Assembly (NCBI GenBank): GCA_003254905.1
Contig: QANU01002233.1
Span: forward strand, 27,311-91,310
Direction: 5' to 3'
DNA: 64,000 nucleotides
Origin: Nissolia schottii
Taxonomy: Eukaryota; Streptophyta; Magnoliopsida; Fabales; Fabaceae
Shown here: positions 12,884-25,317 of the stretch, one piece after another
Layout: every line of letters starts with the position of its first letter
How positions within the stretch are numbered: the stretch's first letter is position 1
The notes under the pieces: model-generated
Told to the model about the DNA's origin: nothing
Seen by the model: only the letters and a program-made list of their open reading frames with translations
Database searches by the model: none
Program-made: the position numbers and the translations under genes

Positions 12884-13079
12884 TGGAGGACGCCGCCATG
12901 GGGCGAGCAGATTTCAAGCATTTACATGATATGGAGGACGCCGCCATGGGGCGAGCAGATTTCCTCAAGCATTTACATGATACAGAGGACGCCGCCATAG
13001 GCGAGTGGATTTCCTCAGGCATGCAAGATGCCACACAGGCATAAGGACATGACATGACATGTACACGACACGGAGGACG
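12884..13079 (+). repeat. About 50-bp tandem repeat in LTR A (GGAGGACGCCGCCATGGGGCG)
   Basis: Three to four units containing 'acatgata(t/c)ggaggacg' then 'ccgcc' and 'gcgagcagatttcctcaag'. The second LTR has four units at 25135-25317 with 51, 51 and 59-base spacing. Solo LTRs B and C(-) both landed in or at the edge of this tract. Confidence 0.85.
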
Positions 13080-13984
13080 CTGCCTGTAACATCCCGAACT
13101 TTCCCTTATAAGAATTTCGCTTAAATTCTAATTTTTCGGGTTAACTACAAGCACATTAGAGGAAGTTATTGGACTGGGAAAATTATTTAGAACATTAATT
13201 GCTTCCAGATACCAGTCGAAATAATTGTTTCATGGTCTTGCGGGATGCCGCAAGGTCCGTGCTAATTTTTACCCAAATCTAAAAATCTCGTCAGGTCCTA
13301 AAGGTACCCGTAAAATATACTCTCATAGGAGAGATATTCACGAATACCTTACCCTGACATCCCACTAGGACCAGGAAGATTAGTAGGCCGCGGATACGTG
13401 TTTGGAATATTCTTAGGGTATCCGTACGAGTGCGGAAAATGATTAGTAGACATTCTCATAAACTCGTAATATAATATTTTACAAAAATTAAACATAATAA
13501 TAATTATATTAAAACAAGTGAAATAATAAAAGAAAAAGAAAAGGAGAGTGGAAGCAGGGGGACGGACCCTTGCTTATAAAAGGTCCCCCCAAGTTACTTT
13601 AGCATAAAGAAAAATTGAAAGTTCAAAAGAGAGTCATCGTGCCGGTACCGTTCCAGCACATCGTGGTTGCGTTACCGAGCCTAGGAAAAATAGGAAGAGC
13701 ACGCCCGAGTGACGAGGATAATTCCCTCCCCCCAGATAACCGACCAGAACGAACATAGGAAGTGAGTAACTCTTAGCCCACTGTCTATGTGGTTTAATTT
13801 TTTAACTGTATATGTGCATGTATGTGTATCTGACTGTAGAACTGCTAAGTAGTATTTTGGGGGGATATAGGGTAAAAAGGGTTTTGCAAAAGATTGAGAA
13901 ATGAAATGCATAATTGTACTGATTAGAACCCTAGGAACAGTGGAAATTGAGAACTGGAGTCTCGGGGAGGCAATTTTTTCAGCA

Positions 13985-14215
13985 TTCATTCGAATACATG
14001 AGGTTTTCAGTCGAATGAAAGCCAAAATGAGCTTTCCTTCGAATGAATTCCCCGACAGTCGAATAAAAGAAAATGTCAGGATTTCAATCAAATGAATCCC
14101 CTAGTATTCGAATGAAAGAATGCTGCGGGATTCAGTCGAATGAAAACCCATTTCAATCGAATGAAAGAACTCTGAGGGATTTCATTCGAATGCCCCTCCA
14201 AGTATTCGAATGAAA
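13985..14215 (+). repeat. ATTCGAATGAA palindrome array in LTR B
   Basis: About ten copies of (A/G)TCGAATGAA or ATTCGAATGA in 230 bases, some in decayed form (ATCAAATGAA). The related LTR N carries the equivalent array at about 18700-18935. Confidence 0.9.
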
Positions 14216-14557
14216 CCTAGCAGACATTGAGTATTAGAGCATGCATCATGAGGAATGGGTTATGCATAGGTGTTAGGACAATCCTAGAGAATTAGAGGTT
14301 AATCACCTAATGCATAAAGATAATAATGGAACCTAGGGAACACGTATATAGTTATATGCCAGGAAGCCCTCTCTTGGAAAAGTCTTACAGACAAGCCCCT
14401 CACCAGTTCACAAAGTTGGATTGGTTGATGTGTTACCTTGCATGTCCCCACAGTGAGGATTGGTTAACGAGTCAGTCTCCCAAGGGTGGATTGGTTCGAA
14501 GAGGTTAATGACACAAGGAAGGTAAATGATGGATAGAAAAAGGAGGAAGTAAAGGAA

Positions 14558-14715
14558 AAAGCGCTAACCCGGCCAGCCGGTATGCGTAAGGATAGAAAGC
14601 GGTAACCCGGCAATCCCGTATGCATAAGAAAATATGCACTAACCCGGCCAGCCGTTATATACCAAAGCAGAGAAGAAGGATGCTAACCCGACAAGCCGGT
14701 AAGCGTAAGAGGTTC
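14558..14715 (+). repeat. AACCCGGCAAGCCGGTA tandem repeat in LTR B
   Basis: Four units of 'gctaacccggc(c/a)agccggtatgcgtaag'-like sequence; each holds an inverted CCGGC/GCCGG pair able to form a small hairpin. The same tract occurs in LTR N at 19323-19475. Confidence 0.85.
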
Positions 14716-15711
14716 CCAATACCCCTATGCACTATGTAATTATATATCTGTGATTGAATGAATGTCTGTATATGAGTTAATATGTATTTATAACTATTTG
14801 ACATTATGTAACATCAAGGGAACGACCCAAGACGATTAGTATAATTGCAACCGTAATGCCAGGTTGACGAGCATGTACACTCAGTTAAGAAAGCTTAGTT
14901 CCTCCGTCACCTAGATAATCTTAGATAAAGCCGTTCAGGACTTTAGGCCAGATAATAATCAGTAGGATGTTAGTGTGCATGTTCAATTAGAAACACCTGA
15001 GTGGCCTGGTTCATAAGAGAGAAAAGAAAAAAACACCCCGATGCTAGGATAAACCACTGAGGACGCAAGTTCTTACCCCCACTCCTTTATGCTTCCAGGA
15101 GCGAACAATGACTATGCAAGATACGAGGAGTACCAAGGAGAGACACCCGCAGAGCCGTGAAGAGCCAAAGACTGACCGGATAGAGGACCTAGTTCGAGGA
15201 CCCGATAGCTTTGTTTTATTTTGGGATACGTATTTTGGAGCTGTATATGTATGATATCTGTGTGTAAATTACTCTATTATCTTATTATGGATGCAACTAA
15301 GTGTAATGGACCATGTACCTGTTTATTATAAACCGCTTTTGGTGTGGATGCCTCGTGCAATAAGCTTATGCTCTACCGCTTGTGATATATGCTTATGTTC
15401 CTGTGCGGCTCATAGTTTGTATATGTATGCAAAAATTAAATAAGCTCAAAAATAAATGGTCCGTATTTTGCTGTATACCGTATTTTCAAAAAGAATAAAG
15501 GGCTATAGATAACCCCACCAATGAATCAACAACCTAGCGAGCGTTGCACATGACTCGAGCATGGGTAGTTAGCTAGGGTGTTGCACTGCTCCCAGGCAAG
15601 TGGAACCCTCAAGCATTCAATATGCCATACATGAACATGACACGTGCATGTGATACATACATGAAATATGAATATGCTATGACACGTGAATAGGAATGGT
15701 ATGTATATGTG

Positions 15712-17221
15712 TGATAGGTGTATTTTGTACCCTATTTTATTATTCTATAATTGAACATTGTATACTAAAAATGTGTAATTTTAATGCTTAATTAATATGT
15801 TTTGCACATTATCCTCTTTTGTGAGAAATTTAGAAAAATGCAATTTTAAGCACTACTTTATCTTAGAATTTAATGTGTAGATTTCTTTTGTTCTTTTTTA
15901 GTTTTCTATTTTTATTGCAGAAAATAAATTGTCAAGAGGATCATTGAAGATTTGAAGGAGAGTTGATAAGATATAAATTTTGAAGAAGAGATTTTAAGAA
16001 AAGATTGAGACCAATAAATGCAAGATTAAATTCAAATTCAAAAAGATTTGGTCAAAGATTTGCTGAGGATTTTTAATGCTGACTTTGCCACGGATTTTAT
16101 GCTAGGATGGAGATTGAATCTCAATTTGACCTCAACGACAAAGTTGTAGATCTATCTCTTAGCTTTAATTGGAGATTTTAATCACCTCAATCCGATATCT
16201 GTAGCCGAAGTTATCATGATTTTACTGACTGTTGTGCTAAAAGTGCGGAATTTACTCCCACTTTAAGCCAATCCTCTACAAATAGAGATCCTCTCTCAAC
16301 AACTTATCGAGAACTTCATAATGAACCTCCACTTTTATTTTTTTGCACTTTTCTCTTTTATTTTATGCACTTTAGGTTTATGTTAGTAATGGTTAGTTCT
16401 TAGTTCTTCAAGGATTGTTGGAGCGCTCGCATTGACAACGCAAGCTCCCAACTATTTGCGAATTTCTTTCCTTCTCTTATTCAGGTTTTGTTATTTTAAT
16501 TCTCCATTATTTTCCACTTTCTTATTAGTTTTATTTATTATGAGTTTTTATTCTCCATCCATGGAGGGGTAATTTTCTTAATATCTTGCATGCGGTAACT
16601 CTAGATTAGGATTACTTTGAGATCTTGTGCTTAATGTCTATTCATGGTTTGTTCTGCCTGTGATTAATAATATAGCGATTGCATGTTATTGGTTAGGGTT
16701 AATTCTAGATTGATAGATCTTGATGATTGTAGGATTTATTGATTTAGGATTTGGGAACTTTTTGGGGAACTAATTAGATTTAATTAGGTTGTGCAATTGG
16801 GACATAATTGATATGGGTTTTAAATGCTGAGATCTTAGTTTTAATTCCTGTATTAATAAATGCTTAGGGGATTGACGATCGTAGTCTAATAAGTGAATTG
16901 CGTATTAGTTAGAGATTTCAACTAATAAACAACATCCTTTCTTATGAATAATTAATTAGGAACCAATGACAATTGATCATTGATCTAGAAAAGCCGTATG
17001 TAGGATATTGTCTTTTATCATTGTTTATTTTTGTTTTAAGTTTCTTTTATTTTAAACGCAATCAATTCAAACCCCGATTTCGTTAAACTTTTAATTAGTT
17101 CTAATTGCTTCCTTGAAAGACGACCTAGGTTAGCCCCTTTACTACATTTTTGGGGTTAATTTAGTTTTATAAATTATTATTTGATTGTGCACTGAAATTA
17201 ATGACGTTTTGGTGTGTGTCA
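15712..17221 (+). mobile_element. Solo LTR C (Athila-like Ty3), plus orientation, 1,510 bp
   Basis: It runs from TGATAGGTGTATTTTG to GACGTTTTGGTGTGTGTCA with perfect ATGTG target copies at 15707-15711 and 17222-17226. It is related to the LTRs of element D: shared 'cttgcatgcggtaactctagatta' region and GACGTTTTGGTG end. No primer site follows. Members of the same family lie at 25318-26832 (reverse) and 53255-53313 (fragment). Confidence 0.92.
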
Positions 17222-17804
17222 ATGTGCTAATGATATGTCAATATGATACGTAAGCACAATGATATGTTAGGTGCTATTTGAATATGAACATGATATGATA
17301 TGGAGGAGGCTGCCTCCGGGCAAGTCAACCTCAGGCATAAATATGATATGTCTATGTGATACGGAGATATGATATATATATATATGCTACATGAACATGA
17401 CGATATGTGTATGTGATATGTGCATGGAATATGTGGATGATTATGTATATAGAACATGTTCAGGATGTGTATGTGCAAAGGCAACGTCAAGGGACCACGA
17501 TTCCATAAGACGACCTCTAGATAGGTCACGTGATACGAAGATAGCATGAAAATATAGAACACGATCTACGAGTATAGTCTAAGAGTATAGAGAATGCCCG
17601 GATGCTAAGGTTAGGTAAAAGAAAGTTAGAACCTAGATCACCTAGTAAATTAGATAAGGCCGCTCAGGACTAGAATGGATAATAACAAGTAGGGAGCTAG
17701 TGTAATGATGTCACATAGAGACCTCCTGAACGGCCTGGAGGATAACCGAGTAAATGAACAATAGGTAGTGCTGGGGAACCCCAGTGAGGACCAGGAGTTC
17801 TCAC
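17222..17804 (+). mobile_element. Element A 5' LTR, middle segment between solo LTRs C and N
   Basis: It continues LTR A: 'aggtgctatttgaatatga' to 'ggaggaggctgcctccggg' matches 27040-27100 in the other LTR. It includes the conserved 'cacctagtaaattagataa...gttcagg' equivalent near 17640 and the 'cagtgagga...gttctcac' block that precedes the acceptor-like site. Confidence 0.8.
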
Positions 17805-20344
17805 TGTAACATCCCGATTTTCTCCCTTATGAAGATGCCGCGAAAATTCACAATTAGGCCTAACAAAAGGCCCAATCAGAACGATTATTTGGACTGAGAA
17901 AATTATTCATAAAATTAATTACTTCCAAATGCCAGTCCAATGATGGTTTCTTGCTCTCGCAGGGTGCTGCGAGGTCTGTGCCCGTTTTCAGTCAATACGA
18001 AAATCCGGTTGGGAGCCAAAGGAATCTGTGAAGTATAGGCTGGCGGAAACAAGTTCCTGGATACTTCGTTTCGGTACACCACTCTGACCAGAAAGGTTCG
18101 TAGATCGCGGGTATGATGTGTTCAGAATAATTTTTCGGATATCCGTACACGGGTGAATGGTTCCCAAACGCGATCAAAAGTGACAGAACCTTAACTGGAG
18201 GCTAGGATATTTAGAAATATTTATAATAAAATAATAATATAATAATAAAATAAATTAATTAATAGTTAAATAAATAAACAGCAGGGGTACGGTTATAAAA
18301 AGGCCCCCTGGGTGAAAAATTTATATATTTTCACTTCCTTCCGTTTTTCCCCATTTCTAGTTCCGTTCCTGCACATCGCGGAAGCGCTGCCGGACTTCAA
18401 GAAAATTCCCGGAGCACGCCATGGTGAAGAGAAAAATCGCCACAGCAAGGCTACCGAAGCTGAATCGCTGTTTAAAGTGGGTAATCCTAAGACCACTGTC
18501 TATGTGGTTTAATTTTTACCTGTATATGTGCTTATCTGTGTATCTGACTATAGAACTGTTAAGTAGTATTTCGGGGGGATACAGGGTAAAAAGGGTTTTG
18601 TGAACGATTGAGGAATGAAACGCATAACTGTACTACTTGGAACCCTAGGAACAGTGGAAATTGAGAACTGGAGTCTCGGGGAGGCGATTTTTTAAGCCAT
18701 CATTCGAATACGCCAGGAATTCAGTCGAATGAAAGCCAAAATGAGCTTTCCTTCAAATCAATTCCACTGCAGTCGAATGAGGGCGAATTTTTAGGATTTC
18801 AATCGAATGAATCTCCTAGTATTCGAATGAAAGAATGCCGAGGGAATTCAGTCGAATGAAAGCCTACTCCAATCGAATAAAAGACCTTTGAGGGATTTCA
18901 TTCGAATGTTCCTACAAGTATTCAAATGAAACCTGGCAGACTTGAGACTTTAGGGTTTCTAAGGGATCCAATGAGTACCTAGTAGTCCATTTTTATATAG
19001 TAAAGCATGCATCATGAGGAATGGGTTGTGTATAGGTGTTAGAGCATTCCTAGAGAAGTAGAGGTCAATCACCTAATGCATAAAGATAATAATGGAACTT
19101 AGGGAACACTTATATAGTTATATGTCAGGAAGCCCTCTCTTGGCAAAGTCTTACAGACAAGCCCCTCACCAGTTCACAAGTGGATTGGTTGATGTGTTAC
19201 CTTGCCCGTCCTTACAAGTTTGGATTGGTTAACGAATCAGTCGCCCAAGGGTGGATTGGTTCGAAGAGGTTAATGACACATGAAGGTAAAGGATGGATAG
19301 AAAAAGGAGGAAGTAAAGTAAAGAGCGCTAACCCCGCAAGCTGGTATGCGTAAGGAGATAAAGAGCTAACCCAGCAAGCCGGTATGCCTATAGAAAAGAT
19401 GCAATAACCCGGCAAGCCGGTGTGCCAAAGTGGAGAAGTGGGACGCTGACCCGGCAAGCTGGTACGCGTAAGAGACCCCCAATGCCCCCATCCACTATTT
19501 AGCTATGTATTTATAATTGATCGAATATTTGAATGTGCATTAATATTCATTTATGGTTGTTTGTGTAATATGTAACGTCAAGGGGACGACCCGAGACGAT
19601 TAGTATAATGATAATTGAAATGCAAGGTTCATAAGCACACGGACTTAGTAAGAAAGACTAGTTCCCTTATCACCTAGATAATCTTAGATAAAGCTGTTCA
19701 GGACCCTAGGCAAAGATAATAATCAGTAAGGTGTTAGTATGCAAGGTCACTTAGAAATCCCTGAATGGCCTGGAGTATACTCGAGTAAATGAACTATTAG
19801 CAGCCACAGGAGACCCACTGAGGACCTAGAGTTCTCACCCCCACTCGATTATGGATCTAGGTGGACATAGCAAAGAGCTTGACCCAAGGGACACATGGTG
19901 GGCAACAGAGAGCTGTAGATCGGAGCTGGAGCAAAACGACTACGATCGCGCTAAGGCGATAAATGTTTGTAGTATGTTTTATGACTATTATACTTTCTTT
20001 GTAACTATTTATTATTAAGACAGATGTGTAACTGTATTTTGGGACCTTAATTGTGAATATATATATATATATATATATATACAATTGCTTTTCATGTTCC
20101 ACTGTGATCTCTACCTAACTGGCGGTAGACGCTTTCAATTATTGTTATATGTTTCTTCATCACACATGGCTCCTAATTTATAACTTGATAAGCACACAAA
20201 CGATTTTCAAAATGGTCGCCATTTTTACGTAAGAAATATTTGTAAAGGTAAAACTAAGGGCTATAAGTAACCCTACACAACGAATAACAACCCTGTGAGC
20301 ATTACTTACTACCATGGAAGTGGGCAGTTAGCAGGGGTGTTGCA
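17805..20344 (+). mobile_element. Solo LTR N (Ty3, family of B), 2,540 bp
   Basis: It runs from TGTAACATCCCGATTTTC to TTAGCAGGGGTGTTGCA with perfect CTCAC target copies at 17800-17804 and 20345-20349. TATA box at 18294; donor-like AAAGTGGGTAATCC at 18477; acceptor-like TTATGGATCTAG ending at 19860; ATTCGAATGA and AACCCGGCAAGCCGG repeat tracts as in LTR B. It landed inside the CTCACCCCCACTC pyrimidine stretch of LTR A, 27 bases before the host's own acceptor-like AG. Confidence 0.9.
20057..20081. repeat. (AT)n microsatellite in LTR N
   Basis: About 12 AT units near the 3' end of LTR N. Confidence 0.95.
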
Positions 20345-20821
20345 CTCACCCCCACTCGGTTATGGATCCAGGTGTGCACAGCAAGGAGATCGACCCAAGG
20401 GACGTATGCTAGACGATCGAGGGCTGTGGATCGGAGCAGGAATGAGTTGACAACTAACGCGCTAAGGCGTTACATGTTTTGTATGATGTTATATGACTTT
20501 TCTACACTTTGTGTAAATATTTATTACTATGGCTGTGTAATTATGCTTTGGGACCTTGGTTGTAATTATATCTATATACACATGCTCTTACTATTCTACT
20601 GCGGTTATTAGCGACCGTTGTTATATATTCTTCTAATCACGCACGGCTCCTAGTTTATAGATTGATACAACACACAAACAATTTTCAAAATGGTCCATAT
20701 TTCTGTGTATAAGATATTTGTGAAGTAAAAGTAAGGGCTGAAAGTAACCCGACACAACGGTTAACAACCCTGTGAGCACTGCTTACTACCATGGAAGTGG
20801 GCAGTTAGCAGGGGTGTTACA
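20345..20821 (+). mobile_element. Element A 5' LTR, last segment
   Basis: It follows the right CTCAC target copy of N and holds the acceptor-like TTATGGATCCAG (AG at 20370-20371) and the conserved ending 'aaaatggtccatatt...gcaggggtgttaca'. Confidence 0.8.
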
Positions 20822-20823
20822 GT

Positions 20824-20835
20824 TGGTATCAGAGC
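20824..20835 (+). other. Primer binding site (tRNA-Met type) of element A
   Basis: TGGTATCAGAGC, two bases after the LTR end, complementary to the 3' end of plant initiator tRNA-Met and typical of Ty3 chromoviruses and Copia elements. Confidence 0.92.
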
Positions 20836-20990
20836 AGTTTGGTCCTATGGAGCCTGAGGACTGGACTGCACTATGCTTTCGAGCATGATCACGGTGTAGG
20901 TCTTTGCTAAGTGGTATGTGCTAAGTACATGTGTACCCGCCTTTCTTGAGACTGATCAAATCGGAATTGTGCAGGTACCACAAATTAGAC

Positions 20991-22060
20991 ATGCCACCTC
21001 CTAGGGACAGTACACAGCACACCATGGAACCGGAAGATTTTGCCGAAATCCTTCAAGAGATGGCTCGAGCCACCCAAGCTCAAGCTGAGGTGACATCCCA
21101 GATGGCGGCTGCCACTGCACACCGAAACCCTGCCCCGACAGCTGAAGAGGCGGAAGCTAAGAAGTTCGCCGAGTTTGGAAGAGCTAACCCCTCGATCTTC
21201 GAAGGGATAATGGATCCAGAGCTTCTCCACAACTGGATAACAGAGATGGAACAGGTCTTTGAGGATGTTCCTTGTATTGAGGCGCAGAAGGCCCGTTTTG
21301 CAACAAGGAAGCTGAGAGGGGCCGCCAGGACCTGGTGGAACTCCACAAGACCCCTTCTAGAACAGCAAGAGAATCCTGTCACCTGGGAACGATTCACCAC
21401 GGCCCTCCTGAACAAATACTTTCCCAAAGGGCTTAGGGATCTGAAGGAAGCTGAGTTCCTAGCCTTACAGTAGGGAGATATGACCGTCGCTGAATACACG
21501 TCGATTTTTGAGAGACTGTGCCGCTATTCCTCCACCTATCAGCTGCACCCTAACGAGGCACGGAAATGCGGAAAATTTCAAAGGTGATTGAAGGAGGAAC
21601 TTCAAATGGCCATCAACCATTGGGATATCGAGGATTATGCTCTCCTGGTGAGCAAGTACATGACGCTGGAAGAGTCGGCCAGGAACTTAACCAGGGCCAG
21701 AAACGCAAGGAATAAGAGGAAGTTGTCCGAACAAGACAATGTCGCAACTACCCAAAGTAAAAGGCGACCTTTCCGCACCCAACCCCAACACCAGCAACAC
21801 CAGGAGCCGAAGCAGACCTAGGACCCATCCCAACAAGAAGTGCAACCAGAGCAGAAAGCCCAAGGGCCAGGCACTCAGGGAGCACACCGAGGCGGCGAAA
21901 GTAACCCACCTTGCCCGAGGTGTGGCAAGCTTCACTGGGGAGTCTGTTTGGCAGGGAAAGATACCTACTACAAATGCGGGAAATGAGGCCACATTGCCAG
22001 GGATTGCCATGCCACCCCAGCCCAGCGGACAGGACGCATATTTACACTAACAGCCGAAGA
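20991..22060 (+). pseudogene. gag: Ty3 gag (capsid/nucleocapsid) of element A, broken
   Basis: The likely start is ATG 20991 (MPPPRDSTQH), 155 bases after the primer site; an in-frame ATG at 20931 adds leader. The first 160 residues are a retrotransposon gag domain (ANPSIFEGIMDPELLHNWI, AARTWWN, FTTALLNKYFPKGLRD). In-frame stops follow at 21471 (TAG) and 21585 (TGA), and coding similarity continues beyond both in the same frame (TVAEYTSIFERLCRYS, then DYALLVSKYMTLEESARN). Two CCHC-like zinc-knuckle remnants lie about 21910-22010 (CPRCGKLHWGVC; then a second knuckle with its first Cys replaced and an internal stop). The gene would encode the particle protein that packages element RNA. No protease frame follows. 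Multiple stops make it non-functional, though it may be mobilised by a related element. Confidence 0.85.
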
Positions 22061-22176
22061 AGCATAGGACGCGGGCGATCACGCCTAGGGTAAGCGAGTA
22101 ACAATGGATATTAACCATAACGTAGGAGAAAGCCAGAAACTCTGGTGATGCTAGAATTTCGGGGCGAAATTCTTTT

Positions 22177-22188
22177 AAGGGGGTGGAA
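22177..22188 (+). other. Polypurine tract of element A
   Basis: AAGGGGGTGGAA immediately before the 3' LTR TGTAACATCCC; it primes plus-strand DNA synthesis in LTR elements. Confidence 0.9.
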
Positions 22189-22999
22189 TGTAACATCCCA
22201 AATTTTTTCCTTATAAATATTTCGCGAAAATCAGCAATTTTGCCTAATTAAAGGCATAATTAGGACGATTATTTGGACTGGAAAAATTATTTAGAAAATT
22301 AATCGCCTCCAAACGCCAGTCAAATAATTGTTTCTTAATCTCACAGAGCACCGCGAGGCCCGTGTTAAATTTCGTCAAAAACCGAAATCCCGGTAGGCAC
22401 CTATAGTATCTGTGAAAATCACCCTCTAGGTAATTTATTCGCGAATATCTTAATCTGGCATACCACTACGACCGGGAAAATTAGTAGATCGCGAACATGT
22501 GTTCAGAATATTTTTAGGATATTCCTACACGAGCGATTAACGATCAAACGTGATCGAAACTGACCCGGGAGCCCTGAAGCTTATCCATCAGTGAGATATT
22601 TTCATAAAATAATAATATAATATTATAATTATAATTAAATTAAAAAGGAAAAAGATAAAAGAAAATAGAAATAGAAGCAGGGCTCTGGGCTATAAATAAC
22701 CGAGCCCCTGCTGCTTCAGTTCACCAAATTTCTTTCATTTTCACATAACGCCGATTCTGTTCGTGCACATCGCGGTTACGCTGCCGGACTCCGAAAAAAT
22801 AGGGGGAACATACCAACGCAAAGAGCACATTTTTCTCATCACTTCTACCAATCCCAAATTTTGATTTGAGGTGGGTAACCCTATGCCCACTGTCTATGTG
22901 GATATTTATGTTATTTTATGTGCTTATGTCTGAGAAACTGATTTGGTAAATTTCCTGGGAAAAATATAGAGAATAAGTTGTGAAAGGGGTTTTGAGTAG

Positions 23000-24615
23000 T
23001 GATAAGTACCCAATTTACACAATTTTTATCATTCAAAATGACACTTATATGTTATGTTTTTAACGAATTATCTAATGGATTCCCCCGTATTTAGTAGGTT
23101 TCTAATATATTTTGGAAGATGGATGCAAGAAGTTTTATCAAAGAATAATCCCATAAAGAAGGAAGAAAAGGGCAAAATTGGAAAAGAGCTTAAAAAGAGG
23201 ATTCTGGACGAAGGCACCGCTCAGCGAAGGATGCACATCGCTCAGCGAAAGGAGACTAATCGCTCAGCGATTTTACTCTAATCGCTCAGCGATAGTAAGT
23301 CGGCAAGCCACTTGCACCGGCGCCATCATTGAGCCAGCTGGAGCCAACTAGGACCAGCCAATCACAGAGCGACACGTCAGCACCGCCTGCAAAAAGCTGC
23401 CGAGCATTTAATGCAAAGTACAATCGCTCAGCGATTACGCGCCGCCGCCCAGCGATAAAGGATTAATCGCTCAGCGATGACACCCAAACCGCTGAGCGAT
23501 GGACCCAAATTTTGCCTATAAATAGAGGAGGCCATGCCATTCCGAAACCATCTCTTCTCCCCCCTCCAAACACCATTCTTCTTCATTTTTTTTGTACTTT
23601 TAAAGCTTAGTTTAGTTTAGGTTAGGTTAGGAACAAAGACGAGGCTTGTGAAGGAGCCGGAGATCGAGGAAGCTTGGCGAAGCCATGGCCATGACGGCGT
23701 GAGCACGTGTCATGGTAAGTGCCTAAACCTTGCCTCCGAGATTCTCTTGTAAGATGGGTTCCTAACCCTCTTTTTGTTGGGATTTTGATTACTATTGTAG
23801 TTTGCTTGTATCCATGTAACTATTACATATGAATCTATCTTTTTCTTATGATTTGCTTGAATGATTTCATGCCTAATGCTAGTTTTGTTTAGTGTTTTGA
23901 TTCTTGATTTGGGACTTATTTACATGAACGAAAGTTATGCTAATTAGGTCATAACCAAATTAAAATCAATAATGCTATGCTTAACTAGAACCTAGACTTG
24001 AACGTTGTGAACGAAAGTTACAATCATTAGAGTCTGACCTAAATCATTTCATCTAACCTTGTTGCCGTAACTGGAATAAAGGTTAGCCGTTTTAACATCT
24101 GGATTAATGCTGGTGTACCTTGTTAAGCTAGTGTGCGAAAGTGACAGTTTAACAAGGGAAACCTGTGATCTTGTCATGCACGAAAGTGATGACAAGTTAA
24201 GAACTGGTGGCGGGCAATCAAACGATAGTTCTATGTAATAAGTAACTGGATGCATGAAACTATGATGTGATTAAAATTCCCAACAAGCTCCGGAACTACC
24301 TCTGATTTGTTTCCTATTTTATTTTTCTGTCTTTTATTTATTTAGTCTATTTAAATATAAATCACAAATCCTTCACCTTATTGTTTAATAAAATGAACTC
24401 AATAATGGTATTTTTACAACTCCCTGTGGGATCGACCATACCCTATACTGCAAACGGATTCCTTTTGGAATCTGAAAGCCGTAAAGTAGGTATGAATATA
24501 AATATTTAATTTGAACAGCAAAAGCGCAGACAAACTTTCTAAGAGATTGGCATGGTTGTGACAAGATCTAGAACTATGTCAAGATCCTAGAAAGTGGTTG
24601 AAAAGGCTTTCATCA
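23000..24615 (+). mobile_element. Solo LTR E (Athila/Tat-like Ty3), 1,616 bp
   Basis: It runs from TGATAAGTACCC to GGCTTTCATCA with perfect AGTAG target copies at 22995-22999 and 24616-24620. The uninterrupted host reads through at 12350-12365. TATA box TATAAATA at 23517; a CGCTCAGCG array at 23215-23505 lies just upstream of it. The end region has CTCCCTGTGGGATCGACC, a word common in Athila/Tat LTRs. No interior follows. Confidence 0.9.
23215..23505 (+). repeat. CGCTCAGCG palindrome array in LTR E
   Basis: About nine ATCGCTCAGCGAT-like words in 290 bases immediately upstream of the TATA box at 23517, in an LTR family unrelated overall to K/G that carries the same word. Confidence 0.9.
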
Positions 24616-25317
24616 AGTAGTTTTGACGTTAGAAAAGTATAACTGTACTGGTTGGAACATAAGGAAAGTATATATAAGTTTTCAATGCTGCCACTGGAGA
24701 AAATATGAGCAAAACAGCGTTTCGGAGAAGGTTTTCGCAAGCTCATTCTAATGCGCTACCACTAGGATTTGAATGAGCCTAAAAATTACGCGTTTTGGCA
24801 CTTTTTGAGCAGTTCATTCGAATGAACTGATGCTCATTCGAATGACAATGCTAAAATCATAAACCAGGAGCGAATTTTTAGTGTCGTTCGAATTACTCGG
24901 CTAGTCCTTCGAATGACAGCTGTAGGACTTGACATTTTAGCTTTTCTACATGTTCCAACAAGTATAGAAACTTAGATCATTGTATAGGATTATAATTGTT
25001 GATGTATGATGTATATGACTTTATGACTTGCTAGATGCATTAGCCAACATGATATGTATATGGTATTATGACATGCCACGTGGATAAGATGACATGATAG
25101 GCATATGACATGAACATGACATCCTGCATTCAAACATGATACGGAGGACGCCGCCATGGGGCGAGCAGATTTCCTCAAGCATTTACATGATATGGAGGAC
25201 GCCGCCATGGGGCGAGCAGATTTTCTCAAGCATTTACATGATACGGAGGACGCCACCTGTTGTGGACTGGGGCGAGTGGATTTCCTCAAGCATTGACATG
25301 ATATGGAGGATGCCGCC

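Larger units (their letters stand above)
13085..15585 (+). mobile_element. Solo LTR B (Ty3), 2,501 bp
   Basis: It runs from TGTAACATCCCGAAC to TAGCTAGGGTGTTGCA. Target copies are CTGCC (13080-13084) and CTGCT (15586-15590), differing by one C/T change. The uninterrupted host sequence is preserved in the other LTR of A at about 26920-26935. TATA box at 13575; donor-like AAGTGAGTAAC at 13762; acceptor-like TTATGCTTCCAG ending at 15098. Same family as LTR N. Confidence 0.9.
11552..20821 (+). mobile_element. 5' LTR of element A (about 2.7 kb after removing inserts)
   Basis: It starts TGTAACATCCC and ends GCAGGGGTGTTACA directly before the primer site. Removing B, C and N with one target copy each leaves about 2,704 bases. 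It contains the shared upstream block (about 11845-11935), a TATA box at 12054, a donor-like GAG/GTGGGTAA at 12234, CATTCGAATG words, a roughly 50-bp tandem tract, and an acceptor-like TTATGGATCCAG ending at 20371. Confidence 0.85.

Noticed and set aside
20824-20835. tRNA-like sequence
   Set aside because: It is only the 12-base complement of a tRNA 3' end (primer site); no cloverleaf is present.
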